Under the pieces are notes generated by a model that did not search any database, was not told the DNA's origin, and worked only from the letters and a program-made list of their open reading frames with translations. DNA of 64,000 nt from Gari tellinella (taxonomy: Eukaryota > Mollusca > Bivalvia > Cardiida > Psammobiidae): assembly GCA_922989275.2 (NCBI GenBank), contig OV277868.1, forward strand, positions 55,798,216-55,862,215, in the 5' to 3' direction. Both the position numbers and the translations under genes were made by a program. Shown one piece after another: positions 22,316-32,034 of the stretch; the stretch's first letter is position 1; each line of letters begins with the position of its first letter.

Positions 22316-22446
22316 ACTTTACCCCTTCTCCATAGTCCGACAGTGTCTTTATCATTGCAATGCAAAATCCTATACAAGACTTTGCAAACAGTTTGAATCA
22401 AGATTAGACGTCGCGTATTGATATTTCGTCCGTCAAAGTGCCTAAA

Positions 22447-22671
22447 CCCTTTCGCTCTCAGTGACGCTTAAAAGCGCGTTTGCAAACAGTTTGGATCCGG
22501 CGTCCGACCAGGACCTAAACTGTTTGATACTCGTTTTGAAATTTCTTCATTCATACTGTCTTATTTGTCAACTTTGAAACGACATTGCAGACAACAAAAT
22601 GTGAAAGGTGAAAAAAGGTGAAAGGGGTAAAAATCTCACGAAACAATTGGCAGTGAAAGGGTTAATATAAC
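22447..22671 (+). mobile_element. Family A MITE, variant ends
   Basis: Starts CCCTTTCGCTCTCAGTGACG and ends GGCAGTGAAAGGG followed by TTAA (22672-22675). The hairpin core is shortened. The distal part (ACATTGCAGACAACAAAATG) is A-like. Confidence 0.75.
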
Positions 22672-22675
22672 TTAA

Positions 22676-23009
22676 AATATAGCAGGCAGTCGTGTCAATG
22701 CAGACGATACGTTTGCAATAAAGGCGTAAAGCAGACGATGAAATTAATTTTGCGCTAACTAAGAGCTAAACCGGCAGATCCGGAGGGGGTTCGGTTTTCA
22801 GAGTGGTCACTGTATTGATTCATGAGCTCGTAAAAGTGGCGACGTTGATAATTATGTGTTGTTAACAGTATAACAATATTTGGAAACACCGAAATAACAG
22901 TTACGAAATTTAAGTCGATATTACGCCAACATGTTAAAACACATTAACAGCACAACCTCTCTATAACGACAAGTATAACGACCATTATGGAGAAGAGTAG
23001 CTGATGGTA
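22676..23009. other. Spacer with repeat fragments
   Basis: Several GCAGACGAT motifs of family A origin lie at 22690-22745. A fragment with family F-like ACAACCTCTCTATAACGAC is near 22950. No genes seen. Confidence 0.5.
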
Positions 23010-23013
23010 TTAA

Positions 23014-23452
23014 CTCATTGAGTCCTAGTACAGTGGAGAATCTGTTATTCTTTCCCGTTTAAACGCAAACGTACGCAAACGCAAAGCACTAAAACGTAGA
23101 AAAGAACAACTTTTGGACAATTATGATAATTCTTGTTTATCTTGGTGGCAAACAGTTTGGAGCCTGATCTGGCTCCAAACTGTTTGCACTGCAAATAATA
23201 GTTTTAGCGTAAACGCGTTTATTGGGAAGGAATAACAGATTCTCCACTGTAACGCATACATGCGTCCTTTACCAAAAGTGTACTTGTGAATAGTACACGT
23301 GTCCTATGTAAACAGTGAAAGAGCCCTCTGATCAGGGTCTTCACTGTTTGTCATTTTGAAATATATTGTAAAAATCAACCCTAAATGGTAAAAAATGGAC
23401 TAGGTTATATTGAAATTGGTATTGTCAATGAAGATTTTCATGGGTGAATGAG
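23014..23452 (-). mobile_element. Family I MITE split by a family D insertion
   Basis: TTAA flanks both ends (23010-23013; 23453-23456). The left end CTCATTGAGTCCTAG is interrupted at TA by the D element 23031-23249, and family I resumes at ACGCATACATGCGTCC. The core has one good half, AGCCCTCTGATCAGGGTCTTCACTGTTTG. The right end is ATTTTCATGGGTGAATGAG. Compare 44467-44673 and 46134-46380. Confidence 0.8.
23031..23249 (+). mobile_element. Family D MITE nested in family I
   Basis: Ends CAGTGGAGAATCTG/CAGATTCTCCACTG with TA on both sides. The central hairpin has collapsed (GGAGCCTGATCTGGCTCC), losing the GACGCCGGG stem, hence 219 bp. Confidence 0.9.
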
Positions 23453-23456
23453 TTAA

Positions 23457-23851
23457 AGAAAATAAGGAGACTCGAAGCGAAATGAAGCTTCTACAGGAGC
23501 GTTCTGCTTTACTTTCGTAAGCTTTTAAGCACCCAGATGCCTAGAAGCACGCACATCAAAATATTGGAGGTTGGTTTTTCAAAGATATGCATCTTATCTT
23601 GACAAATATTGCAATCGACAATATCAAAGCAGCAGACAAGTTTACGAGAACAGTTAAATGCAGTCTAGGCTTTATTATTCCAGGTGGATTCAATCTCGCT
23701 CATTCTATGATTGTTTTGTTAACACTTTGTAATAATTTACCTGTGCAGCAGACTTCTTGAACTTACATTTACTGAAGAATCCATGTTGAAGAAACGTGTT
23801 ATACAGGACATCTCAACAATTAATCATTTCCGGTAAAACCAACCAGTACTA
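23457..23851. other. Spacer with one G-type hairpin relic
   Basis: Near 23470-23530, GCGAAATGAAGCTTCTACAG and GAGCGTTCTGCTTTACTTTC recall module 2 in a decayed form. The rest shows nothing. Confidence 0.45.
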
Positions 23852-24099
23852 CAGTGGACAATACGTTATTCTTTCCCAATAAACGCGTTTACACTAAAAC
23901 TATCATATCAATTGCAAGCAATTTGAAGCCAGATCAGACGCCGGGTAATCCGGCGTCTGATCAGGCTTCAAACTGTTTTCTACTCAGGTCAAACTAAATC
24001 GTGAGAAATTTTAAGAAATTGGAATTTTCAGCATTTCAGTACATGGCGTTTGCGTTTCGTACGTTTTTAAACGGGGAGAGAATAATGTCGTCTCCACTG
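23852..24099 (-). mobile_element. Family D MITE, complete but diverged
   Basis: Ends CAGTGGACAATACGTTATTC and TGTCGTCTCCACTG with TA flanks (23850-23851, 24100-24101). 248 bp. Hairpin intact (CAGACGCCGGGTAATCCGG and CGTCTGATCAGG). Confidence 0.88.
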
Positions 24100-24147
24100 T
24101 ACGCAGTTATATCGTCTATATCGTCTTTTAATCCTTTATCAATTGTA

Positions 24148-24409
24148 CAGTGGAGAATCTGTTATTCTTTCCCGTTTAAACGCAAACGTACGCAAACGCA
24201 AAGCACTAAAACGTAGAAAAGAACAACTTTTGGACAATTCTGATATATCATGTTTATCTTGGTGGCAAACAGTTTGGAGCCTGATCAGACGCCGGGTTAC
24301 CCGGCGTCTGATCTGGCTCCAAACTATTTGCACTGCAAATAATAGTTTTAGCGTAATAGCGTAATAGCGTAAACGCGTTTATTGGGAAAGAATAACAGAT
24401 TCTCCACTG
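24148..24409 (+). mobile_element. Family D MITE inside a 31-bp direct repeat
   Basis: Ends CAGTGGAGAATCTG/CAGATTCTCCACTG, TA on both sides. A local triplication of GCGTAATA near 24350 makes it 262 bp. The flank TCGTCTTTTAATCCTTTATC plus AATTGTA is present both before (from 24121) and after (from 24423) the element, far longer than a TA duplication. Confidence 0.9.
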
Positions 24410-24454
24410 TATATCTTATATATCGTCTTTTAATCCTTTATCAATTGTATGTAG

Positions 24455-24969
24455 CGAATTTCAACGCGAAAATCAACGCCGCTTTATAACTCTAAGATCT
24501 AAGTTTTTCTGAGGATGTTTTATGCCGGTCATATTTCTTTAATACCATGACATACACACGATACATTAACATGTAATGCCATACATTTGTGTTTATTTCA
24601 GTTTATTTATTTTGTTTCAAATACAACGTACACTATTCAGATTTTTCTCTTTTACTCTTTGCACGCTAGCAACGGTATTGGGATTATGTGCAAGCAGTTT
24701 GGGTACTTATGAGACGTATTGTCTATGGTGTCTCATTAGGATCCAAACTGTTTGACACTCTTGTCCAATTTAAAAAAATTCTTTTGGAAAAATCTAGTTT
24801 TAGCAGACGATAATTGATGTAGACGCAAAATTACCCAGCATGTCATTCAATATAGGTTCGCGTCTTCACTGAATGAGCAGCTCAAGTTTTTATTGTTATT
24901 GTTCATATCAGTAATCATACAAATATGGACGACCATTACTTCAGCGAAATTGAAACTAAATTCATCCCA
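24455..24969. other. Spacer with a degraded family A relic
   Basis: Around 24690-24800, GCAAGCAGTTTGGGTACTTA and GTCTCATTAGGATCCAAACT plus GCAGACGATAATTG mark an old A element. No genes seen. Confidence 0.5.
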
Positions 24970-24973
24970 TTAA

Positions 24974-25450
24974 ATCCCAGTGTCTATTAAAGGGGACGTT
25001 GGCAAACAGTGTAGACCCTGATGAGACGCCGCTTAACCCTTTAACCAATAGCCTGTTTCTAGTATTTAACATATGTGACCTATTAAAGTAAGCTGAAAGT
25101 AAAGCAGAATGTGCCCTAGGGCACATTCTGCTATACGTTCAGCTTACTTTAAGTTACTATCTGCTAGTATATAGAAAATATTTCTTATAGTTCATATTCA
25201 TGGCAGTATAAAATGGAACTATTTTTTTTGGCGGATGAATAAAATGAATGTGCTAAAAGTCGCTTCTATAAGGGAAAGGGTTAAAGCGGTGTCTCATCAG
25301 GATCTACACTGTTTGCTATTGCATATGAAATGGTCTGCTTTATGGAAAAAACATTGCAGTGTCATTACACTACCATTGTAAATATATAATGAAATACAGC
25401 AAGCACATAGGGAGAGTTCATTGCAATATCAAGGCATACATGTAAATGGG
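24974..25450 (+). mobile_element. Family H-type MITE split by a family G element
   Basis: The left part reads GGCAAACAGTGTAGACCCTG then ATGAGACGCCGC, and the right part resumes AGCGGTGTCTCATCAGG and CTACACTGTTTGC. Family G element 25037-25280 with TTAA at each side sits exactly at the tip of the hairpin. The right outer end is GGG followed by TTAA (25451-25454). Confidence 0.8.
25037..25280 (+). mobile_element. Family G MITE, complete, nested in H
   Basis: TTAA at 25033-25036 and 25281-25284. Starts CCCTTTAACCAATAGCC and ends TATAAGGGAAAGGG. The hairpin is AAAGTAAAGCAGAATGTGCC with its mirror GGGCACATTCTGCTATACGT. Then CTATCTGCTAGTATATAGAA and the AT-rich distal half. 244 bp. A TTAA duplication with CCC ends is a piggyBac hallmark. 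Confidence 0.9.
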
Positions 25451-25482
25451 TTAAATTAAGATAACACGCGTACAGTGAGATA

Positions 25483-25727
25483 CAGTGGAGAATGTGTTAT
25501 TCTTTCCCAATAAACGCGTTTATGCTAAAACTATTATTTGCAGTGCAAACAGTTTGGAGCCAGATCAGACGCCGGGTAACCCGGCGTCTGATCAGGCTCC
25601 TAACTGTTTGCCACCAATATAAACATGAATTATCAGAATTGTCCAAAAGTTGTACTTTTCTACGTTTTAGTGCTTTGCTTTGCGTACGTTTAAGTTTAAA
25701 CGGGAAAGAATAACAGATTCTCCACTG
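25483..25727 (-). mobile_element. Family D MITE, complete
   Basis: 245 bp with TA on both sides. Ends CAGTGGAGAATGTG/CAGATTCTCCACTG. Hairpin intact (GACGCCGGGTAACCCGGCGTC). A second TACAGTGAG lies 10 bp upstream, a possible remnant of another D end. Confidence 0.9.
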
Positions 25728-25755
25728 TACATGTATACAAGGAACGAGTCCCCTT

Positions 25756-25973
25756 TTACAGGGGAGAATACTTTTTCCCCAGTAAAAGTGATTGTGCTAA
25801 AATAGATAGTTTCACTGAAACAGCTTAAAGCCAGACCAGACACCGCGTGACATAGCATCTGATCAGGCTCCAAGCTGTTTGTCACGTCAATAATTTCAAG
25901 AACATTAGGCTTGCTTTGTGTTTGCGTTTATTTCGTTTTTAAAAACGGGAAATAACAACATCTTCTCCATCGT
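25756..25973 (-). mobile_element. Family D MITE, degraded
   Basis: Starts CAGGGGAGAATACTTTTTCC, has AACAGCTTAAAGCCAGACCA and TGATCAGGCTCCAAGCTG in the core, and ends AACATCTTCTCCATCG. TA flanks are plausible. Confidence 0.7.
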
Positions 25974-26688
25974 AGTATAAATAACATATAATGTGTAAGT
26001 ATCCAAGTTTGCAAAAAATATTTTTTTTAAAAATACAAGTTTACTAAATACTGTAAACAGTGCAAACTCAGTTTAGCTTACTTGTTTGAAATACGGCATC
26101 TGATAAACGAACCAACTGAAACTTTGAATATTGCAAATGACAAACCAGATCAGACGCTGCCTTTTGAACACGGTGTTCCATCTGGTTCTACACAATTTTG
26201 ACAACAATTGAATACATTAATTAGTAATAAGAAGCGACAAAAAAGCAGAGCTCCTAGGCTAATATCGTATTTCAATTACTGTTACCTATCTATATGTCTA
26301 CACTGTTTTCATCGAACAAAATAACACCCATTTCTCGTGCTCAATATTCAAACACCACTATAAAAGATACAAATTGGAAACAAAACTTACCAGTCTCAAA
26401 TCCCTTGACAAATGCCAGCAGAATAAACTCCGGGTTTTGAAATTACAATACCACCAAAGTGTTCCCAAATGCAGTCGAATTATTTGTTCATGTCTCTCAT
26501 ACGATCTCGAAGTGTTTATCTCGAAGTCTCACTACACTTTTATCTCCAAAGTTTAGACTTTGTTTACCGCACTCAATTTATAACCTAGTAAAATTGTAAA
26601 CATTCTAGATCTTCATCCGGGAATTCCTACAATATTTCCAGTAAACCTGGTAAGTTTTAGCCCTATCCTTTTTCCTGCTTAACCCATT
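25974..26688. other. Spacer with one degraded core
   Basis: ACCAGATCAGACGCTGCC with GGTGTTCCATCTGGTTCTAC near 26142-26200 is an old module-1 relic. No genes; the 60-codon frame at 26374 has no recognisable motif. Confidence 0.45.
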
Positions 26689-26692
26689 TGCG

Positions 26693-26902
26693 CCCGGTGT
26701 ATTCTTCCATGCATATATATTGGATTAATCCATTTGTTATCTAAAGGGTGCATGGTCTAAATTTTCATTTTCGTTTTTTTTATATTGAAATTTCTATCAG
26801 CAAAAATTGTAAACTCTGATCAGACGCCGCATGATGCGGCGTCTGATCGGAGTCTGCATTGTTTGCCCATGTCCAATATATGAAATCGTGGGCACAAATG
26901 GG
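26693..26902 (-). mobile_element. Family H MITE, complete
   Basis: TTAA at 26689-26692 and 26903-26906. Ends CCCATTTGCGCCCGG and CGTGGGCACAAATGGG. The core GTAAACTCTGATCAGACGCC has its mirror GGCGTCTGATCGGAGTCTGC. 210 bp. Orientation is opposite to 36501-36722. Confidence 0.88.
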
Positions 26903-27104
26903 TTAACCCTTATTCAGTTAATCAGGATTTGATTAGAAGAAACCCTTAATCTGCTTAACCCTATAATCGCCAAATTTAACCATCTGGATCAACCCTTTTG
27001 CAGAAAAAATACAATCTGCTTTTTGTTCGTCTGCACATTTAAGCTAAGTTCAATTATTTGAAGTTTTAACTGCAAGTTCCACTGCTATTGGCACCAAAAG
27101 GCGA

Positions 27105-27277
27105 CTTTGCAAACAGTTTAGAGCCTGATCAGACACCGCTTTACGCGGCGTCTGATCAGGATCCAAACTGTTTGACTCTCGTATCGACAATTATTAAGGC
27201 AAAACAGCCCTAAAACTGACTTTAAACATATTGCAGACGACTCTATCAATACAGACGATATGTTGGCAGTAAGAGGG
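27105..27277 (+). mobile_element. Family A MITE, left end lost
   Basis: Hairpin GCAAACAGTTTAGAGCC/GATCAGACACCG with mirror, then GCAGACGACTCTATC and GCAGACGATATG, ending TTGGCAGTAAGAGGG before TTAA (27278-27281). A second A-like end, TTGGCAGTGAAATAGTTAA, follows at 27298, so two copies may overlap. Confidence 0.7.
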
Positions 27278-27315
27278 TTAAAGCAGACGATAAAACTTGG
27301 CAGTGAAATAGTTAA

Positions 27316-27621
27316 TAGCAGAAATATTAATATAAGTGCCATACAGTTTGAATCCTGATCAGGCGTTGCATTGCACGGCGTCTGATCTGGGTCCAACCTG
27401 TTTACAAAGCCGGCTTTAGTAGCCTATTGCGGGGAAAGTTTTAGATCTAATGCGACTCTGGCGTACAGTTTGAATCCTAATCAGTTGCAACAATTCTCGA
27501 AGTCTGAACAGGGTCCATTTTTTTTTAATTTCTTCTCGATTTTAATCTAAAGCTAATTTGTTTAGAGATCCTGAAACAAACGCTATTTTTGGTATAACAT
27601 GTATTTACTATCTCACGGCGC
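27316..27621. repeat. Degraded family A cores
   Basis: CAGTTTGAATCCTGATCAGG/CGGCGTCTGATCTGGG (27347-27400) and a weaker GTTTGAATCCTAATCAG near 27465. Both lack clean ends. Confidence 0.6.
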
Positions 27622-27629
27622 GTCTAACC

Positions 27630-27743
27630 CACAGGGACCCGACCCGATTGATTTTTTGAGAGAAAAAAAATGTTAGAAAGAATATATATATACTTTCGGA
27701 CAATTTTTTCTCTCTCAAAAATCAATCGTGCCGGGTCCCTGTG
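27630..27743. mobile_element. hAT-like mini element, 114 bp, nested in a family A core
   Basis: Ends CACAGGGACCCGACCCGATT and its inverted copy, closely matching the 958-bp element at 19667. An exact 8-bp duplication GTCTAACC is at 27622-27629 and 27744-27751. Removing one copy plus the element restores a module-1 core (CGGCGCG then TCTAACCTGGATCC then GAGCTGTTTGCC), so the element landed inside a hairpin. Confidence 0.88.
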
Positions 27744-27751
27744 GTCTAACC

Positions 27752-27969
27752 TGGATCCGAGCTGTTTGCCAATCATTTATATATTCTCAAGTTTTAAAAA
27801 GAAAAACATATATTTCTTCGCAGAACGCGGCGTCTGATCAGGGTCCAAACTATTTGTAAATGTACTCGGGATAAGACAGTGAAATAATTAAACATACTGT
27901 AATACTTCACAGAAAGAGGAATTGCACAATAGTGGAATGTTTTATTTATAACTGACAACGTATTCACAT
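27752..27969. other. Spacer with half hairpin core
   Basis: Only the right half of a core is seen (ACGCGGCGTCTGATCAGG, GTCCAAACTATTTG, 27825-27857). Confidence 0.5.
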
Positions 27970-27973
27970 TTAA

Positions 27974-28182
27974 CCCCTTCACTGCCTTACCCCGAGCACA
28001 CCAGTTTTTTGCAAACAATTTGAATCCTGATCAGACGCCGCGTTACGCGGCGTCTAATCAGAATACAAACTATTTGACAAGCATTTCAATATTTCTTCAG
28101 TCAAAATAGCAAACATCAAACTTTAAGAAATAAAAGCAGACGACAGTTGTTTCAAATTGATGACGTCATGGCAGTGAAAGGG
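27974..28182 (+). mobile_element. Family A MITE, complete reference copy
   Basis: TTAA at 27970-27973 and 28183-28186. Ends CCCCTTCACTGCC and GGCAGTGAAAGGG. Order of parts: TTACCCCGAG, hairpin (GATCAGACGCCGCG and its mirror), ATTTCTTCAGTCAAAAT, AAAGCAGACGACAGTTG, a perfect TGACGTCA at 28161-28168, then the right end. 209 bp. TTAA with CCC ends indicates mobilisation by a piggyBac-type transposase (family knowledge). The transposase itself is not in this window. Confidence 0.93.
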
Positions 28183-28186
28183 TTAA

Positions 28187-28390
28187 AACTTTCAGAGATT
28201 TCACATATTTTTCCAATAAACCTTCTCCCTGCCTTTTATCGTCTGCCTTCAAATCAGTCGTCTGCTTTTTAATAAATCTTAAAAACTTATTTAAATTGTA
28301 AAAACCGAACAAAAAATGCCAAACATTTCATAACCTGATCAGACGCCGAGTTACTCGGCGTCTGATCAGAATCTAAACTGTTTGCAAAAA
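28187..28390 (-). mobile_element. Family A-type MITE, inverted, diverged
   Basis: Reads backwards: CTCCCTGCCTTTTATCGTCTGC, TTAAAAACTTATTTAAATTG, then a clean hairpin (GATCAGACGCCGAG, CTCGGCGTCTGATCAG) to AACTGTTTGC. Its outer left end is unclear, adjoining the complete copy. Confidence 0.65.
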
Positions 28391-28914
28391 CAAATATGCA
28401 AATCACTCAGAATAAGGGGTCCAGATTCCTCTGCTTCACTAAAACCAACTGTAAATCCACTTGTGTAAACAATGTGCTTCCTTCAATACTCTGCAATTAG
28501 CAGACGATGAATACAGCCTACGAACAGAGCCTCAAAACACTCACCGTCGATGACAATGTTTTTTATAGTGCGCGTATTTTTCTCCCCGCTATCCAAGTTG
28601 TATCTGTGACACTAGCTTCAGCGCCGAGTTCTCTTCCAATGCGACCAAATCGATATGTCCTTTTGGCGATCAAAAATTGCAGCGTGCTTGAAGCAGCCGT
28701 CTGCTTCATAACGAAAATTATTTTCATCATTTTTGGACTAAATTGTGGTATAGATCTAGTTACAAACAGTCTGGGCCCTGATCAGACGCCGAGTTCCTCG
28801 GCGTCTGATCAGGGTCCAAACTGGTTGTTAATGATGTTGGGTTTGCCATCCGTGGCACCAAAGGTATCGGGTTATAAAGGCACTCTGCATTTGTCCCCTC
28901 AGCGTTAATCAATT
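28391..28914. repeat. Spacer with intact isolated hairpin core
   Basis: A near-perfect module-1 core lies at about 28763-28827: AACAGTCTGGGCCC, GATCAGACGCCGAG, and its mirror. The 133-codon open frame (28507-28908) runs through this hairpin and is not credible as a gene. Confidence 0.65.
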
Positions 28915-30290
28915 ATTTAAGTGGCCTGAAGATAGATTGGTGCGAATAGATGTCATATGCAAGAATACAGGGTTAAGAGCACCAATTGTCCTGAGAATAT
29001 TCCAAGCAAGAAAACAGGGTTTGAGAACACCAATTTTACTGAGAATATTAATTGCAATCGGGCATGTTTGAGAACACCACTTGTCCGAAGAATTTTCAGT
29101 GCAAAAATTCAGGTTTAAGAAAAACAATTGTCCTGAGAGTCATAAATTCAACATTGTGGGTTTAAACTACCATTGCTCTTGGAATCTTTCATGCAAGAAT
29201 TCAGGGTTGGCAACACAAATTGTATGGAGAATATTCACTGTAAGAATGCGAGTAAAGAGCATAAATTGCCCTGGGAATATTCAATGCAACACTGCAAGTT
29301 TGAGAAAACTAATTGTTCGGAGAATATTTAATGCAAAAATGTGTGTTAGAGAACATACATTGTGAAAGAATAAAACTGAGAATATTCCCTACAAGAAGAT
29401 AGCTTGAGACTAAATAATTTCTTGAGACCAATTGTCGTCCGTATAAAAATACAAGTTTGAGAACAACGAATTTGTCCTTAGAATATTCCATACAATTATA
29501 AAGTTAACAGAACAACACTTTTTTTTAGAGACGTTTTCATGAACAAATATAGCTTAAACCCAACCACGTGACCTTAAACACTCTTTCATATTAAAATTTA
29601 GATTAAGAAATTAAGTTTTTTGAGAATCTTCCGTGAAGGTTTATAGGGTTTGTAGCACCAATGCAAAGATGCAGATTCTACAGTGGAGAATCTGTTATTC
29701 TTTCCCGTTTAAACGCAAACGTACGCAAACGCAAAGCGCTAAAACGTAGAAAAGAACAACTTTTGGACAATTCTGATAATTCATGTTTATCTTGGTGGCA
29801 AACAGTTTGGAGCCTGATCAGACGCCGGGTTACCCGGCGTCTGATCTGGCTCTAAACTGTTTGCAATGGAAATAATAGTTTTAGCGTAAACGCGTTTATT
29901 GGGAAAGAATAACACATTCTCCACTGTATATTTGATCGACTAAGCATAATGCATTTTAGAAACCTTCCAAGACATGATACACTTGAGAACACTATATTTA
30001 TTAGAATATATCATGCGAGTACGGTTTTGAAAGCACCAATGTACCTAATAATCTTTTATACAAAAACACAGGTTTAAGAAAATCTAATTCTCCTTATCAC
30101 GTCATTTCAATAGAATATTTTCGTATACATTGTAGAACAAAACTTTTTCTGAGAAGATTTCATGCAATGAAATGGTGTATTTTTTTCTCACTAGATTGTT
30201 CTGATAATTATAACGGGTACATGTGCAAGAATATAAGTTTTGGAGCATTATTGTTGCATATAATCTTCCATATGAACCATGGGTCCAGAA
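28915..30290 (+). repeat. Degenerate minisatellite, about 45-48 bp unit
   Basis: Repeated blocks of GAGAACACCAATTGTCCTGA followed by GAATATTC(C/A)ATGCAAGAAT and an AGG/GGGTTT junction. About 20 or more diverged units, too different for a recent array. It is split by the D element 29681-29926 and bounded on the right by the F element 30299-30503. Confidence 0.8.
29681..29926 (+). mobile_element. Family D MITE, complete, in minisatellite
   Basis: 246 bp, TA at 29679-29680 and 29927-29928. Ends CAGTGGAGAATCTG/CACATTCTCCACTG, hairpin intact (GACGCCGGGTTACCCGGCGTC). Confidence 0.93.
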
Positions 30291-30298
30291 ACATATTA

Positions 30299-30503
30299 CA
30301 ATAGAACCTCTCTATTACGACCACTAAAAAGAAGGCTAATTGTCTCTATAAAAGACAAGTGACAAATTAACGCAATGTGATTGTGAAACAGAAAGCTCCT
30401 GTAGGAGCTTTCTGTTTCACTTTCACATTGCTTTAAGCAGAGACTTGTCATAAACGACTTATATTTGACATAATTTAGTGGTCGTAATAGAGAGGTTCTA
30501 CTG
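30299..30503 (+). mobile_element. Family F MITE, complete reference copy
   Basis: Ends CAATAGAACCTCTCTATTAC and TAGAGAGGTTCTACTG, TA at 30297-30298 and 30504-30505. Subterminal ACGACCACTAAA is mirrored by TTTAGTGGTCGT. The hairpin is ATTGTGAAACAGAAAGCTCC with AGGAGCTTTCTGTTTCAC. 205 bp. Confidence 0.9.
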
Positions 30504-30509
30504 TACATG

Positions 30510-30840
30510 CATTTTTATACTGTTTTGAGTACTCTATGTAAAACAAAAAATAATTGTCCTAAGAATGTTTCACAAGGAAGGCGATGTAGTATATCACTGC
30601 CAAAATGACATATACATGTATATAATAATTGTAAACAGTGTTTCAATTAATTCTTCATCTTCAGACATTTTAAGTTTAGAAACATCTACACGAATACTCA
30701 ACAGTTAGATCCAAGGCCTGACCAGACATCAAGTTTTTGACTGCAAAACTCCACCTTTATATAGGCAACTAAATTCCTAAACAGCATGCAGGCAGAACAC
30801 ATCGTCCAATCCTTGGCAGGTCTAGATGCTGACCGTTGAT
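30510..30840. other. No clear feature
   Basis: A few more minisatellite-like words (AATTGTCCTAAGAATGTTTC) at 30550-30575, then unique sequence. Confidence 0.45.
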
Positions 30841-30841
30841 A

Positions 30842-31092
30842 CAGTGGAGAAAATGTTATTCTTTCCCAATAAACGCGTTTACGCTAAAACTATTATTTCT
30901 ATTGCAAACAGTTTGGAGCCAGATCAGACGCCGGGTAACCCGGCGTCTGATCAGGCTCCAAAATGTTTGCCACCAAGATAAACATGAATTATCAGAATTG
31001 TCCATAAGTTGCACTTTTCTACGTTTTAGTGTTTTGCGTTTGCGTTTCGTTTCGTTTCGTTTAAACGGGAAAGAATAACGCACTCTCCACTG
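30842..31092 (-). mobile_element. Family D MITE, complete
   Basis: TA on both sides, ends CAGTGGAGAAAATG/CGCACTCTCCACTG, hairpin intact. A local (TTTCG)n expansion near 31045 makes it 251 bp. Confidence 0.9.
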
Positions 31093-31656
31093 TAACTTCG
31101 GACGCACCTTCAGCACTAAACCTTAGCAGAAATAAGAATACACCCAGTGTACAACAAACTACTTTATCCTGGTTTTGTTGATTAGATCTACTCTTATTAT
31201 TATTTAAACTCTTAATGTTTGAATTTCAGTCTGAGTTTTAAAATCTCGTAATATATGTTTTTAAATAGTGTGCATTAGAGTACTTTATCTAGATATTGTT
31301 GATTACTCTTAGAAATGTTTAAACTCTTAATGGTTGCACCTATTTTGATACCGGGTATGTGAGATCAGCATTGGATTTTTTCCATTATCTTATTTCTCGG
31401 TATCAAAATGTAATGTTTTATATGTATGTATTTTATGGCATGAGATGTTATTTATACCATCTCTTATAATTCCTTTTAGGAATGGTGTTGCGCTATGTTA
31501 AAGCTATTGTATATGTTTCTATTTATATTGAATGTGCAATGATGAGATGTAAACAGAGATTCTATCTATCTAACCCTTGTGTGTAGCTCAACCGCTGAGT
31601 TAGAATCGGCGACTGTGAAGTCAGTCTGACGTATGCACTATTTGAAGTGAAAATAA
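31093..31656. other. No feature seen
   Basis: AT-rich stretch with no element ends or coding signal recognised. Confidence 0.45.
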
Positions 31657-31660
31657 TTAA

Positions 31661-31867
31661 TCCGTTAATGCCTTACCCCGAGTACAATACTTATTTACAA
31701 ACAGTTTGAATCCTGATCAGACGCCGCGTAACGCGGCGTCTGATCAGGATCCAAACTGTTTGACACTCCTTTTAATAGTTCTTCAGTCAAAATGCCTGCA
31801 ATTTAAATTTCAGAAATAAAAGCAGACGACAATTGTTTAAAATTGATGACGTCATGGCAGTGAAGGG
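31661..31867 (+). mobile_element. Family A MITE, complete
   Basis: TTAA at 31657-31660 and 31868-31871. Left end worn (TCCGTTAATGCC), right end GGCAGTGAAGGG. Perfect hairpin GATCAGACGCCGCG/CGCGGCGTCTGATC and TGACGTCA at 31847-31854. 207 bp. Confidence 0.92.
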
Positions 31868-32034
31868 TTAAAATACATCTATGTCCGACATTGACAAGTA
31901 CACTAAAGTGTAAATCCTAGTCAGGCAACATTTTGTAAATTCTATCCGAATGTCTGTATTTTTAAAACACGACATTTTGTTTCAGTAACATACATTTTGT
32001 CAACCGAGGTTTCTAAAGACCGCACTCCTATCTT

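Noticed and set aside
28507..28908. 133-codon frame as a possible exon
   Set aside because: A third of it is the hairpin core translation; the rest has no recognisable domain or conserved pattern.
30350..30430. GC-containing hairpins as bacterial rho-independent terminators
   Set aside because: They are centres of repeated MITEs in a eukaryotic context, with no adjacent genes and no consistent U-tract.
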